From contig JBBMOL010000013.1 in assembly GCA_037954665.1 (NCBI GenBank), positions 7,378,001-7,442,000 of the forward strand: a stretch of 64,000 nt of DNA. Reading direction: 5' to 3'. The DNA is from Laguncularia racemosa (lineage: Eukaryota; Streptophyta; Magnoliopsida; Myrtales; Combretaceae). A program made the position numbers and the translations under genes. The notes under the pieces are model-generated. The model was not told where the DNA came from, made no database searches, and was given only the letters and a program-made list of their open reading frames with translations. Of this stretch, positions 21,672 to 34,559 are shown piece after piece (the stretch's first letter is position 1; each line of letters begins with the position of its first letter).

Positions 21672-22341
21672 TGTAGATGGGGGGTTCCAGCAATAATAGT
21701 CACATGAGTATCACGCACGTGCTACACTGTACATGACTTCAAAAAAGTGATGTAAAGATGGCATGTGATAGGATGACTAAAGAGAGAATGGTAAAGAGGA
21801 GGAACAAGTAATCTCAAAAGTCTCAAATGCACGAGTAATAAACAAGAAAGCTAAGGGGACCTTAAGCATCAACCTTGTAGCTCTGGAGCAATAGAGACCC
21901 TTTTTTGCCTCAACTCTTATTTGATCGTTGAGAATAGAGAATTTTCAATGGAATACCATTTCTCTAATCTCTTTAAATCTCTTATCCTCTTTAATGAGGA
22001 AGAATAACTGATTATTTATAGACTCTTGAGTTTAATGACATCCGTCATATTATCTTAGTGATTAATGAACAAGACAAAGTCTACTTATTTTAAGGTTATC
22101 CGAATGAGTTTGCTATAGGCCCGTGGCTAGTAACCTTCATCATAAGTGCATGAGCCTACTTAAGAAAGGTTGAATGCAAACGACCGATCTAACAATCCCT
22201 GTTCGGAGCCCACCAAACTAATTCTCCCTTAGTTATCTTAATAATTAAACTAAACTCAGTAGGCCCTATCACCTATCCCAATGAGTCAAGCCAAATAATT
22301 AATGGGCTTAGCCCAATATATAATAATATCAACCCTCCATA
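21672..22341 (-). repeat. 5' LTR of the gag-only element
   Basis: Direct repeat partner of 14008-14649. Starts TGTAGATGG and ends CCATA, where the expected terminal CA has become TA; the left copy keeps ACA. Confidence 0.9.
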
Positions 22342-22346
22342 GTCAT
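22342..22346. repeat. Target-site duplication GTCAT, right copy
   Basis: Identical to 14003-14007 and adjacent to the LTR end. Confidence 0.85.
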
Positions 22347-23514
22347 TAATTGATAATTTTTCTTAAATATATATATATATATAGCACTTCTTATTATTTA
22401 AGTTCTATATATTTCTTAATATCAATTTTAAAAGATTCAATCGACCCGTAAATCTTAGCAATGACAACCTTGATAGAGGAGAGAATCCACTACATCTTAA
22501 TATGCTATAACTATTGGTTTTACATTTATTTAATGGTTAAGTAAATCAATTACAATACAATGGTGGAAAAAGTAAGATTTGAAGAAGATTAGGATAATTA
22601 AATTCATGAAAATGTATGAAAATTGTTGTGTTGGGATTTTCCAAGTGTTTGATTCACTTACAAAAAGGGATAACAAGGTTATGGGGAGTGTTGGAGATTG
22701 CTTCGGTATAACCATTCTAATGCCTAAGTCAACATAAGATTTATGGACTGAGTATATGAAAGTTGTAAAAGAATTGAAAGAGTCAAAAAGTCCTTACGCA
22801 ATTTCTACCGATCTTGGTATGGGAAGTGTACTTATTCCTAAGATTCTTTCTAGATATTATAGAGGGCGTATTTTTTACCAACTCTTTTCCTTATTTATCC
22901 CAAAGCTTTTATGCTTATCTAGATTCAGGGTGTGTACGACCAATCTGAATTAGAGGTCGAGATATGCTAGTTGGGCTTTAATGCTTTTGTGCTGTCGTAA
23001 ATCTAAAAGAGGTCAATTTGAGCACATAAAGTTTGAATAAGGGCCGAAATAGATTGGATTGGGTCTTGGGGGTCCTTGTCTAAAAAGTTTTATCAACAAA
23101 AACTATATAATTCAACATATGAAGATGAATAAGACAATAATGACTAATGAGTCAACAACTACTTTCTTATCCACAAATTAATCTTTTAAAAGTTAGGAAG
23201 ATTTGAGTAGGATAATGGAAAGTTCATTGGAGGGGTTAATAGGATAGTGGGCTGCCATAATGAACAATTGGTTTATTTATTGAAATTATCATAATATCCT
23301 TGAATTTAATGATATGTCAAGAAATATATTAAAGTGGAAGGACATATAAATAAAAATTGTAAATAAAGTAGGTGTGATACTAAAACTCAGGCTTTAATAA
23401 TATAAATATAAAATAATCGTAAATTTTTGTGTATAACAAATGGTAGAAAAAGTTTAGAGAACCTTTTTTTGCAAAACAATAAACATAACTAAAATTGCAC
23501 CTATTAATTTAAAC
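22347..23514. other. Intergenic spacer, nothing recognised
   Basis: AT-rich, with a short (TA)n at 22366-22382. Open frames are under 66 codons and show no family features. Confidence 0.5.
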
Positions 23515-23920
23515 AATCCCCTCCTCGAAAACAGAATCTCTAACCTTACAAACCGAAAGAGTGCCCCTACAAACAAAGAACTAGATGGTGTGAGGTGTGC
23601 GGAGTCGAACAACCCAGTAAGCCATGCTTATCCCAATTCTTTTTGTAGACTCCGGGTTGAATAAAAGCTTCCCGGACTGAGGATAACTTTGCTTTTTAGG
23701 GATCCTTGATTGCATGTTATTTACAGAGACTATGTTTCTGACATGTAAATACCCATGGGTTGGGAATGGTATCATATTTTTTTTTCCCTATGAAAATGGG
23801 GATAAGACTAAGACTGGGTAGGTCTTAATTACTTAAAACTGCAGCAACACCATCAGCCTTACTTGTGCATAAAGGGCAAGTAAAATAAGCCAAAACCTAA
23901 AAACGAAATTTCTATGAAAA
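23515..23920 (-). other. Conserved 3' flank (likely 3' UTR) of transporter gene 2
   Basis: Aligns with 8575-8957 behind gene 1. This shows that the duplicated unit includes about 400 bp beyond the stop codon. Confidence 0.5.
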
Positions 23921-26900
23921 CTATGTCCTATTTCCTATCAAACCATGTATATTTGTTGAAATGGCAATTGCACTTGTCACTACAGCAAGGCTTATCATAA
24001 ATCCCGCCAGTATCCGGTCCTTCAATGTAGATATTCCGTTTACATCCCTGTAATAGAAAAATTCGCTAGCATTTGAATCAAGAGCTAAAAGGAAATCCGA
24101 TTGGAAGACAGCGTCTATTAAGGATATATTGAAATGAGCTCATGTGTAACCGGAAGTGTGAAAAATTACCTTAGTACAATAGCACCGGGGAAAATGAAGG
24201 CAAGGCAGACAGCAGAAGTAGATCCCATGAACTGAAAGAAGTTCCAAATGTCCGGAAATGTGATGGCTAATAAGTAACTGATGATCAACAAAGCAATAGT
24301 AATTGACATGAATCGTTTGGTGTCATTTGCCAAAAGGGGCCTCTTAGGGAAGAGGAATTCATCGATGTTGGCACGTAAAGAGAAGTTTAAGATAGGGAAA
24401 ACTAGCATAAGGTGCAGCGCATAGCTCAACCGGACAGTGTCATTGAGCAATGAACCAATCGTTGATGCTGAATTGAGGTCAAAGTTGACAAGTATGTCAG
24501 GCATGATTGATTCACCAAACAAGAAGTACCCGAAAATCCCAATGGCAAAATAGATGGCTGCACATAGTACTAAAGATATTCTTACTGCTGAATTCATATA
24601 GGATGGTTTTCCGAGCTCAATAGCGATTGGATGAACTGCATCAAATGAAATGTAAGTTACTCCACCATTCTTTGCATTACAAATGATATTACAACTCACT
24701 AACAGCTGTATATGGTCAAATATCAAGGTGTGCACAGCTAAATTTGCACCCAAAACAACAGGAGGAGCAAAGGCTTCATTAAGTGAGAGGATAAGCAACA
24801 AGTATGATTATAAAAATTGTAGCACCAAGCTAGACTTGTACGCTTTTCTCACCATTAAATTGGAATGTGAAGGCTGTGACTATAACTGGAACAGCAGTGA
24901 AAAGGTTGAAGAATGAAGTACGATCCACCAAGTGAGGCAGCAATCTTGGGTTCTTTGCTTTCCCTTCCATAAGTGCAAGGATCGCAAGCACAGAGCTAAC
25001 GCCAACAAATACTACTGCTAGTAGCACCGATATGGCTGAACTGAATTTTAGAGATTCTGGAAAGACACAAGAGAATAAGTGACAAAGCTGGAAGCATGTA
25101 TCAATCGGCAAAGAATTGACATTTAGAGGACTTTTCCCCTAATATCTTTTTGAGCTTAGTTGCTGTGAGTGCTAATTTAGTTTGAGCAGCCGAAACTTGA
25201 GAACTTCAACAGGGATAAGTTCGCTAGAAATAGAAATCCTCTATGTTTGTGTGACAAGTATGCTAAGTCTATCTCAAAATTTAATTCACTTATTTATGTT
25301 TTAAGTAAGTCATTTAAATATTTTATACTTCTGTTGTTGTACCAAATAGGTCCCTTCATTATTATTCCCTTTGAGATATGCTTATATCATAGAAGACTTA
25401 TATAATTCACTTAGCTAAACCTATCATGAACATAAAGATTTGAAAGATTCATTTGGCACGTAAAGGACTTGATTGAACTTTGGCATAAGCATAAAAGGAG
25501 TTCTAATGTACCTGTAAGCTATCCCAAAAAGCCGCCTTATTTACCGTTAAGAGTTATAGTAATCTTGATCTACCTAATTCTCAATTTTCAGCACATCTTT
25601 TTCATGCTACACTTACTTCAAGGCCTTGATCTTGCAAGAAATTCTGTCTTAGCGCTGGATTTTTTTCAAATCAAGGACAGAGAAGATAATTTGGAGATGA
25701 AATGCTCACCTATACTTCGCAACAAGACTAATGGGAGCATCACAACAACGAGAATGAAGAGTATCGTGAATTCTCGCGAATTCCACCACTGAAAACCAAA
25801 CCACTCCTGCAAAATTCCCAGGTGAAGCGTTCCGTCCGGATGATTTCCTGAGAGCACGTCTCCTGGAAAACCAGAGAACATCACGGAGTTCAGTCTTACA
25901 TGTGTTCCTTCAATCATACTTTGTACCGTCCAAAATTTCAGGTATTGCATACAGCTCTTGCACATTATTCATCCCTCCTATTTAATTATTCTTCTCAATC
26001 ATCGAAAAAATAGAAAGAAGAAAATATACCCCTCAACCAATATTTCATATTCTGAGCCCTCAAAACGTTTTCTAGATTCTTTATATATATATATATATAG
26101 TTTATCATAACTAATGGTTTGCAATTACCAAATATTTGTAAATAATAATAATAATATATCTACTGGTAAGTGATGGTGGAAGAAAGTAAATGAACCCAGT
26201 GTTCTATTACAGTTTTTAGCAATTACGGGAAAATTAAAAAAAAAATTGATTTTCTTTGTAAAATTCTATGAATTTTTTTTATAATGGTTATTCAATAAAT
26301 GAAACCATGGGTTGCCACATTCACCTTCACTTGCGGTTTCGTAACTACAACCTTTTGAGAATATTACAATAGCATTTGACATTTTCGAAGTTTTAATTAT
26401 AACAAATATTTAAAATGATCTGAAGAACGCTTTCTTCAAAACAAAAACACCAACAATCCCAATTAAGTACAGGGCTTTAAAGTGTATGAAAAGCCCTAAA
26501 CCTTTGCATGAGTCCTAAATTGTTATTCATCTTCAAAAACATGTGATTCACATTGCATGTCCAGCAAAACACCATTGAATACATCACATATCCAAGAAAA
26601 GTTTAGGCTCGATCATGAATTGAACAAGACTTCCAAAATTAGTAAAAGAAGCAGAACCAAAAAGCACAATATGGCAACATTCTTAGCAAGCTGAAATATC
26701 TTGTCATCCAAACAACTTTGAATCTGCAAATCAAGTTCTACTGGTTTTTTTTTTTTCTAAATATATATAAAGGCAATATGCTCAATAAACTAATTAATCG
26801 CATGATTTCTTACCAATAATAATTAAATAAATGATCAAGCATCCAAGATTAGTGATCATAACGCAAACTTGTACAGCCACAGATCCTGAGCTTCCGAATG

Positions 26901-27177
26901 ACTCCCTCATAATTCCTGCATATGTGATACCACTCCCTGAATGTGTGAACCTCATCAAGAATTCGACCGACATGTCGGCAAGCCATGCTATAAGCACAAT
27001 TAGCAAAAATGCAGGTACAACTCCTAGGACCTTAAGGGTTGCTGGTATGGACATAATTCCAGCACCAATTATAGTAGTTGACACATTGAACACAGCACCG
27101 GAGATTGATTTGATACGTCTATTGTCCGGCTTGTGGACCGGCAGGAGCGGCACGTGAGATTCAGCCGCCGGTGACAT
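23921..27177 (-). CDS. AVT6: Amino acid transporter, AVT6/SLC38 type, gene 2 (five exons, intact)
   Basis: Exons in coding order: 27177-26814, 25862-25710, 25056-24853, 24635-24170, 24047-23921. All introns are GT-AG (951, 653, 217, 122 bp). The first four exons have exactly the lengths of gene 1 (364, 153, 204, 466) and the last is 3 bp longer; 1314 bp, 437 residues. The permease features match gene 1: GAVFNVSTTIIGAGIMSIPA, WWNSREFTILFILVVVMLPL, VHPIAIELGKPSYM, CAAIYFAIGIFGYFLFGE, ending STNIHGLIGNRT. In exon 1 the two proteins differ at about 14 of 121 residues. The start is the ATG at 27175-27177, matching gene 1; a possible upstream TTG is ignored. It is expected in vacuolar or other endomembranes; substrate unknown. 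Confidence 0.93.
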
Positions 27178-27320
27178 TTTTCCCGGCAAGCTAAGAATAT
27201 TTCAGGCGGGCAGGCTGGTGCTAACCTGCTAAGAAAGAATATGGAGTATTATTGTTGTTGTTGTTGTCTTTTTGTTCATGAAAGTCCATAATGCCTATAT
27301 ATAATATGATCTGTCACCTA
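27178..27320 (-). promoter_or_regulatory. Leader and putative TATA box of transporter gene 2
   Basis: The minus strand has TATATATAGGCATTATGGAC about 120 bases before the ATG, the same position as the gene 1 TATA region. The leader holds an (AAC)n tract at about 27249-27267 that is longer than in gene 1. Confidence 0.45.
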
Positions 27321-27540
27321 TGAATTGTGGTCAATGATAGGTGTACTGTGTATATAGACGTATAATTTATGTTAATAAAGTAAAAGGTAATGTGTGGAGA
27401 TTCAAATGCGGGTTCTATGGGTAAGAAAAATGAAGGGTCATAGACGATGCTAGGTGTATCTTAATCAATCTATGACATACCCTTAATCGAATTGTGCACC
27501 TTTGACCTCTTTATTTATGATATGGTAATGATCTGTGGTG

Positions 27541-30500
27541 AATAACTAACAACCAATGTTGGTTGGTGATGCCATAACTTATGGGTTGTCTTCTTGGTTT
27601 TCTATTATTACTTATTATTAATAAAAACTATTTGTAATCGGATCTACAAATTTCTATTATAATAGTTAATAATTTATGAATTCTTGCTTATAATAGATAT
27701 AAAACAATGACACCCTAAAATGAACCTACTATCCAAGAATGTTCCATAATTATATTGACACGTTTGTTTTTTCTTTTTTAATTATACATTTTTATCCCTC
27801 TAACATGCATTGATTATCATTTTTTTTTTTAAATTGGGAGTATACTCTATAAAACTATAAAACTTAGATAGAGTTTTCTACATGTTCTTTTGAATTTTAT
27901 TATAAGGTTCAAACTTAATGCTATACTAGGGATGTCTATAATTAAGAGAGAGAGAGAGTGTATTCGTGTAAATTAAAAAGTTTTCAAGAATAATACCCTA
28001 TTTATTACATTGCATATATATACAAATTCCTTCATATTATTGGCTGGAAAAAACACGTACAAATATTACATATACAAGTTTTTTTGTAACCAAATCATGC
28101 ATCCATTTACTTGAAGATCCTAAATCAAATAAAATAATACATTTTTTCTAATGGGGATTCTACTGAAAGAATACCTCATGTCATATGCCAATTTTAACTA
28201 AGATTAATAGTTTCTTAAGGGAGAATATATTAGGTCATGCATTTATAGAACACAAAACGTAGACCAAAATGCAAAAATATAAAAACGAAGGTCACATTTT
28301 TATAATTTGTCATTTATACCATTATAAAAATATATAGTTCGACATTTTATGATGCATCATGTTGATATGAACGCGGTTATTATATAATATAAAGCGAGTT
28401 GCGTTTAGAATATCCTGGTATGAACCCGTTTATGGCATCATAATTCATCCATATACTAATTCAAGCATCTAAACCATTTTCATAACAAGATAAAATACAG
28501 ATTGCTTAAGCAGGCCATAGACGTAATGGCCAGGGCTGTGTGTTTGGATGAGCAGATACTACTATTTTATGGCATAACTACCTATACTCTACTCAATCAA
28601 ATAGATTTTAGATGAATATCGAAAATTATGTGATAAGTTTCAGGTGTAAATTTTTTAAAATATGTTCCCATATAATAGGATATAGACATAAGATCTTCCT
28701 ATCTTATACTTAGTCTAAAACCTATACTCCAAGTATACAAAGTATAGTTTTTAAGATATTTTATACTACTATATAAAAAAATATTAAATGATATTAATAA
28801 ATAATAAATAATTACATTTTTTTATAAATATTTTAGTAAAAAGAATTATAAATAAACCTAGACTCATAAGTTAATAACTTAATAAAGTAAACTAATACCA
28901 TTTCTATCGCTTTACGTTTTCCATTTTCTTATCAAACTTTATATTTTTCATTTTTTTCTATTTGATAAGTAGTAAAATCATATAAATTCGAAATAATAAA
29001 GAAAGGAAAAATTACTTTTTTTTAATTTCACATAATTTGTTATATATTCCATAGATTTTATATATATAATTTTTTAATATTATATATAGATATAAACTTA
29101 AAATTTATTAAAAAATACATGCTTTATAGGGCACCTTATGCCTTGTAAGTTTTCTAGGATAATTAAAAAAAAAGTGTATTTCTTTTTTTCTTTTTGCACC
29201 ACCTGTATTTTGGTTTTCTATTTTTTTTTTCAGACATGTATTTTTTCCTTTGTTTTAGAAAACGATAGTTGGAATAGGCGTGTGATGCGCATGTGGAGTA
29301 AGAACCCAAAATCCTTCTTTCCTCTCCGATGTATATGAATTTGAAGCCATAAATGAAACTTAGTTGAAACTTGCCTTTGATTGCCAAAATGAAACCCGGA
29401 TTGGAACTATCTGTCATCCTTCATTTATGTAAATTGGAATTGAAATTCAAGCTTGATACTGAAACGATTTTCACGAGGAAATTATTTAATCATTTTGATT
29501 CCAGTTTCAAATAGAAATCAAATCGGAATTATAAATTGAAACCCCTAAAAATGACAAGCAAAATCAAAACTTTTACATATTGCAATAAAAATTAAACCAA
29601 AAATTGAAACTTCCTGCGATTCATTTGACATGGTTACAATTTCAATTTCGATTTGGTTTGGTAATTTCACCGTTAAGGTTAAAGCAATGAAAGAAGGCAG
29701 CAGGCTGCAGGGTTACTTTTCCTAATCACACGCTTCCCATGTGTCAATTTTCAACAGATGTAACATTTTCTACATAGAGAAAAATGCAAGAACAGATTAT
29801 ACAAATATATAAAGTGAAAGGGGCAAAAATATGTGCGAACTTTTGTAATTGATTTTATTATTTACTTGGTGAAATAAGTTATGAAAGATACTTTTTGTGC
29901 CTTAAATCTTTAAAAATATGTCAATTAAGAAAAAGAAAATTCTAGCAAGTGTGAAAGAGTGGAGGGAAATTGCCTTAGGTAGTCATATGGAAACATGTTT
30001 ATTAGTTTTCATAATTGTTGCACATAGAAAAAATATCATGTAATTTTTAAATACCTATGCTACTTGCCGTCAATCTTTAAACGTTGCTTATATGGTTTGT
30101 TCATCCATTCACACCCTAACATGTGTACCTATTTAACAATATCGCATTAAATTATTCCACCTAGGCAATCCAACTGGATGATGATTAGGAAAAACACACA
30201 CACACACAAGATAAGAAGAAATAAGATAAAAAAAAAATCTACAAGTCAAATCCTTAACACAAATTGTCCAAACCCTAATTATAAGAAAATCCTTTTTGTA
30301 ACGAAGACAAGAGAAACGAGGGAAAAGAGGAGTCCATCCAAAGTGTATGTTGTCCCTACTATGTTTTACATTGTACCCCGAGGTTCTAACATAAACCCTA
30401 AATTCAAAATCCCAAATAAAAAATACTCTTTGAAGTCATCAATAGGAAACCACAATTAAAGATCCAACTCATATTAGTTAGGAAACCTTAAATTTCAAAT

Positions 30501-31385
30501 GGAGGAAAGGGAAGGGGAAGGGGAAGAAGTTATTTTATCACCAAGAGTTTTGAGTTGCTTTGTATGGTTGCTAGTCATTGCTAGGTCATTTCAATCAAGG
30601 ATTTTAGTTAATCTTGCATCCTACCTCTATTTTTCTCTTTGACATGTGGTTAATTTCCACATTTAGGATGGAATTAAAGTTAAGTCAATTACTCTTTCAT
30701 CCTACCATTACTGGGTTTTTTTTTTTAATGGAATTAAGGTTTAAACGATTTGGGGTTTGGGAGGTTCCTCAAGAGGTTTTTCTTCTTTCCAAACTAGGGT
30801 TGTTTTGTGTGGTTATGGATGATTTATGTTTAATCGTGGTTTTGTTTTTCTCTTTCATCTATTGTTTCTAATGTAGATTTTATGTTATTGTATGACTATT
30901 TTTTCCCCAATCATCATCTAATTGGAATAGTTTAATGTCGTATTACTAAACAAATACACATGTCATGTGTGAATGAATGAACAAACTGCATAAGCTAATG
31001 GATGGCAGGTAATATACACGTACTTCAAAACTTTGATTGAATATTAAATTAATCGATTTTAAAGTTCAAATAGTAAATGCAAAAAATGGTTAAAGTTTGG
31101 GTAGTAATAGCAATATTAATTCATCTTTATTTAACTATTTTTTTTAAATAATTCCATATCTATCCAAATTAAATAGTTAATTATTTATTTTATACTGCCA
31201 TGACGTGGGTGGATACATTATCATCTCATGGTGATTATATCATCATTAATGTTATAATGAGATAGAAGAAATCAAAACTTGACTAGTTATATTAGAAGAT
31301 ACTCAACTCGAACACAAAAGTAGACTAAATTTTTCTTCACACAAGTAGATGCGTATTTTAAAACGTTTTTAGAAGTTTTACAGCA
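27541..31385. other. Long AT-rich intergenic region, no gene recognised
   Basis: 3.8 kb with only short or low-complexity frames (for example 30178-30459 and 30614-30871, which show no family features). Small repeats include (GA)n at 27944-27958 and (CA)n at 30196-30207. No LTR, TIR or RNA gene was found. Confidence 0.5.
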
Positions 31386-32150
31386 CGTTTAATTGAATAT
31401 AATAGCTATTCTATCGTGGGTTTATTACGTGTGAAATAGCTATTACGTCGTTTACTTCGCCGAATAGTAATTCGCACCAAATCCCAATTCCACAAAATCC
31501 TGAATTGCCATTCCCTCCCCCATTCCTCGTAATTGCAATTCGATCGTAATCGTAAACTTTTCCACTGTCACACATCTTTCGCTGTGAAATAAAAACAAAT
31601 AAATACATAAATGAAAGGAATAAAAAATTAAAATAAAAACCAAATTAAATAAATTAAGTCAAAGAAATAAAAAATTAATATAAAAATATAAAATATAAAA
31701 AAGAAAAATAAATAAAATAAAATAAAAACAAAGAAAAAATATGTAAAATAAAATAAATAAAAACAAATAAAATAAAATAAAAAGAAGAAAAAAAAATAAA
31801 AATAAAAAAAATAAAAAATATATAGTGAAAACAAAAAAAATAAAATAAAGACAAAATATAAATAAACAAAATAAAAATAAACTAAAGACAAAAAAATAAT
31901 ATAAATAAATAAATAAATAAAATGAAAACAAATAAATAACTAAGAATATTTTCATTATTTCATTTCTTATTCTTTACTTTATTCTCTTAAGTAAACAATG
32001 TAATCTCAATCTCATTACATCCAAGTAAACATCATCATATTAATTCACTGCAATAGTTATTCCTCAATAATAGTTATTCTATTACAGATCTATTTCATTC
32101 AGCGAAATAAACGAGTTATTAGTGTTTTATAATTGTTAGTTCAACTCTAA
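31386..32150. mobile_element. Candidate inverted-repeat element with an A-rich core
   Basis: CGTTTACTTCGCCGAAT at 31449-31465 is matched in inverted orientation by ATTCAGCGAAATAAACG at 32097-32113 (two mismatches in 17). Further AATAGCTATT/AATAGTTATT words lie in both arms. The core at 31611-31935 is a long (AAATAAA)-like stretch. Ends and target duplication are not defined, so the element class is open. Confidence 0.4.
31611..31935. repeat. A-rich low-complexity tract
   Basis: About 325 bases of AAATAAAATAAAAACAAAG-like sequence with almost no C or G. On the minus strand it makes Phe/Tyr-rich open frames that are artefacts. Confidence 0.9.
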
Positions 32151-33602
32151 AACAAAGGATAATAGGGTGAATAAATAACATATGACGATATTTGCTGTAT
32201 TTGATACTTCCTTTCAAGAAAACATGCCTAAATATTTTGATGTAAAAAAAAAAAAAAGAGTTAATCTATATTTCAAATGACTTATTTAAATTTTCTGTAT
32301 TTATGTTAATATACCAAGTAACCCTCCATTATTTTTTCCTTCATAATGATAAAAAATGTTGATTAGGTACATTTCACATTATACTTATCGGACAGTGGAC
32401 AGTGGACACACTGATATGATGGGTAACAAATCATGAATCAAGAAACACAAAAAGGCTAAAAGTTAAAATATCCAAACAGGTTACAGTCAATAGTTGTGTT
32501 TGTCATTGCAGAATGCCAGGCTAGTGTTGCTGGCGTTGAGACCATGTGCAAGGACAAAGTTAGCAATGGGAAGATTATTTTGGTGTAGAAATAAATATAG
32601 TCAATAATATAATTAACTTGTTAAAAATATAGAAAATATGATTGAATTAGAGGACTTTCAATATAGATATTCCATTCTTTTTTAAAAAAAAAAAACAAGG
32701 AACTGTCCCACCTTAGATGGATAGTAGTGTGATAAACGTGTAAGAAGCAGCAAAGAATATGCTGCAATTTGCATATGGTGCGAAGAGGATAGAAAAGAAA
32801 AAGGAAGAAGATCAGAAGATGCGCCTTTAATCAGAAAAAAAGAAGCCAATATTGGCAGACAGGATCAATTGGAAGCACTAACTTTAGACTAAATAATTGC
32901 AAGCAACGTGGGGGAGGTTTTAGAGTCTCTAAATCAGTTGAAATCGACAGAAAGTGAAAGAATTCCCTTTGGGATTATCTCCGAGTGCCTGTGTTTGATA
33001 ATTATCGATCTTGTTAATAGAATTATATTGAATAGTTATAATATATACTTACTACTAAATAATTCATGCAGTATATTACTTTTTAATAAAACCTTGATAG
33101 CCTTTATAGAGGTTAAGACTAAAGTTGAGAAGGTCCGAGGTGTATTTATTTAGTATAATGATTCCATTCAATCGTTTCCCTCTCCCATGATACTATACGA
33201 TGTGTCTATGTCATGGCATCTCCGAATTACTTGAGTAAATTAGTTTGCTGTTTGTGAAGATGCAGAAGGAAGAACCTGCTGTTACAGAACCCAGCTACAC
33301 CAACAAAGCATGCCTCGGAAATTTTGGTTAAAATACACTATAAGAAATCCAATTTAATTCATTTTATTGGAAGATTAGTTCTTAAGATATATTTAAGAAC
33401 TCGGTTTTTTTAATGGTCAATTTTGTTTAAGACGAAAGATCTCCACAAGTCTGCACTGATGCCAAAATTTGATAAGGACTTGTGTGTGTGTGTTTTTTTC
33501 ATAAGTATTTTTTTTTTTTGGTTGCTCGTGCTACTCTTTTTAATTATTTTATTTGATGTAATTTTGAACCATTTAATTTTTCTTATACTAATAATAATCT
33601 AA
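32151..33602. other. Intergenic, nothing recognised
   Basis: AT-rich, with small duplications such as GACAGTGGACAGTGGACA at 32391 and a short (TG)n at 33480. The frame at 32908-33153 shows no known domain. Confidence 0.5.
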
Positions 33603-34232
33603 GGGAATTCATTAAAATAGTGCAATTTTTTTTTTAAAATTATGAAATAAGGTATGCAAAAAAGTTATTCAAAAATAGGTTGTGAAGTTACAAATTTGCG
33701 CTTTCAATAATTTGCTTAATTTTTTTTTATAAATTTTAAATTAATATTTATAATTTTAAAATTATGATTTTTTTTTTCTTTTTGCTATTCATATATGAAC
33801 TTTTAATCTATTTTTAAAAAATAATAATTTGAGAAAACTTATCATTAGAAAAAAAATTATGAAAAATCATGCAAAAAAAATCATAAATAAACTTTGTGAA
33901 AAAAATTATAAAAAAATCTTAGAAACGGTTGTTAAAAAAATATGAAAGCATAGATATAGAAACAGGAAAAAAATAATTTATTAGACAATGTTAATAAATT
34001 GATCAATTTCAACTAGTAATTTGCATTAATCACAAGTTTCAATAAAAGATTTATATATCAAATAAATAAGAAAAAAATAGTATCTTATCCCATATTATTC
34101 CTTCTCCTAGTGAGTTGTCTTGCCAGCTAGAAAAAAGCATTTGTAGGCTCTCTTAACAGCCTTGAATGTGGAGCAAGAGGAACTTGTGACTCTTGTGTTG
34201 GATAGTATTAGGAGACATCATCAAAGTCACGG

Positions 34233-34450
34233 GTAAACAAAGGGCCAATTTAAAACCTGCCTAAGCTCGGCCTTGACCCGTCAGGTCATAGGTTGGGAGG
34301 GGCTTAAACTGACACTGGCTCATAGTAGGAAATGTTATTTTATTTATTTATTTATTTTTGCTTAAAATGCCGATTCTCCTACTGAATTGGCCAATTTAAA
34401 GCTGGGTTAAACCGGCCCATAGCAGGTTAACTCGACCCTTTTCTACATCT
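34233..34450. repeat. Short GC-richer insertion, MITE-like
   Basis: GGGTAAACAAAGGGCCAA at the left and CTCGACCCTTTTCTACATCT at the right form imperfect inverted ends around GGCC/CCGG-rich DNA (CTCGGCCTTGACCCG, ACCGGCCCATAG). This resembles hAT-type MITEs of plants; class uncertain. Confidence 0.35.
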
Positions 34451-34559
34451 AGTTACGAGGAGACACTAGATTTCAATCTATAGCACGCTACAAAGATATA
34501 CCCTGATACATTGGTTACCTACCAGAGCATCTCTTCAACGGAGCAGCTGATGTAGGGAT

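Larger units (their letters stand above)
14008..22341 (-). mobile_element. Large LTR retrotransposon with gag-protease remnants and no visible polymerase
   Basis: Two direct repeats (14008-14649 and 21672-22341) flanked by the 5-bp duplication GTCAT bound an 8334-bp element. A primer-site-like sequence beside the right repeat and a purine tract beside the left one place it on the minus strand. Gag (20012-21480) and a protease remnant (19423-19653) were recognised. The 4.7 kb from 14661 to 19400, where RT, RNase H and integrase should be, shows none of their motifs and carries minisatellites and microsatellites instead. The gag knuckle style and long 3' spacer suggest a non-autonomous relative of the Tat-like gypsy elements; that clade call is an inference. 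Confidence 0.85.

Noticed and set aside
27178..27189. Upstream in-frame start of transporter gene 2 adding four residues
   Set aside because: The codon is TTG, and gene 1 has no equivalent. The ATG at 27175-27177 fits both genes.
30178..30871. Two plus-strand frames of 85-93 codons
   Set aside because: Low-complexity Lys/Asn or Phe-rich translations with no recognised motif, splice context or relatives in the window.
31628..31955. Minus-strand Phe/Tyr-rich open frames of 64-98 codons
   Set aside because: They are translations of the A-rich low-complexity tract and have no domain or neighbour support.
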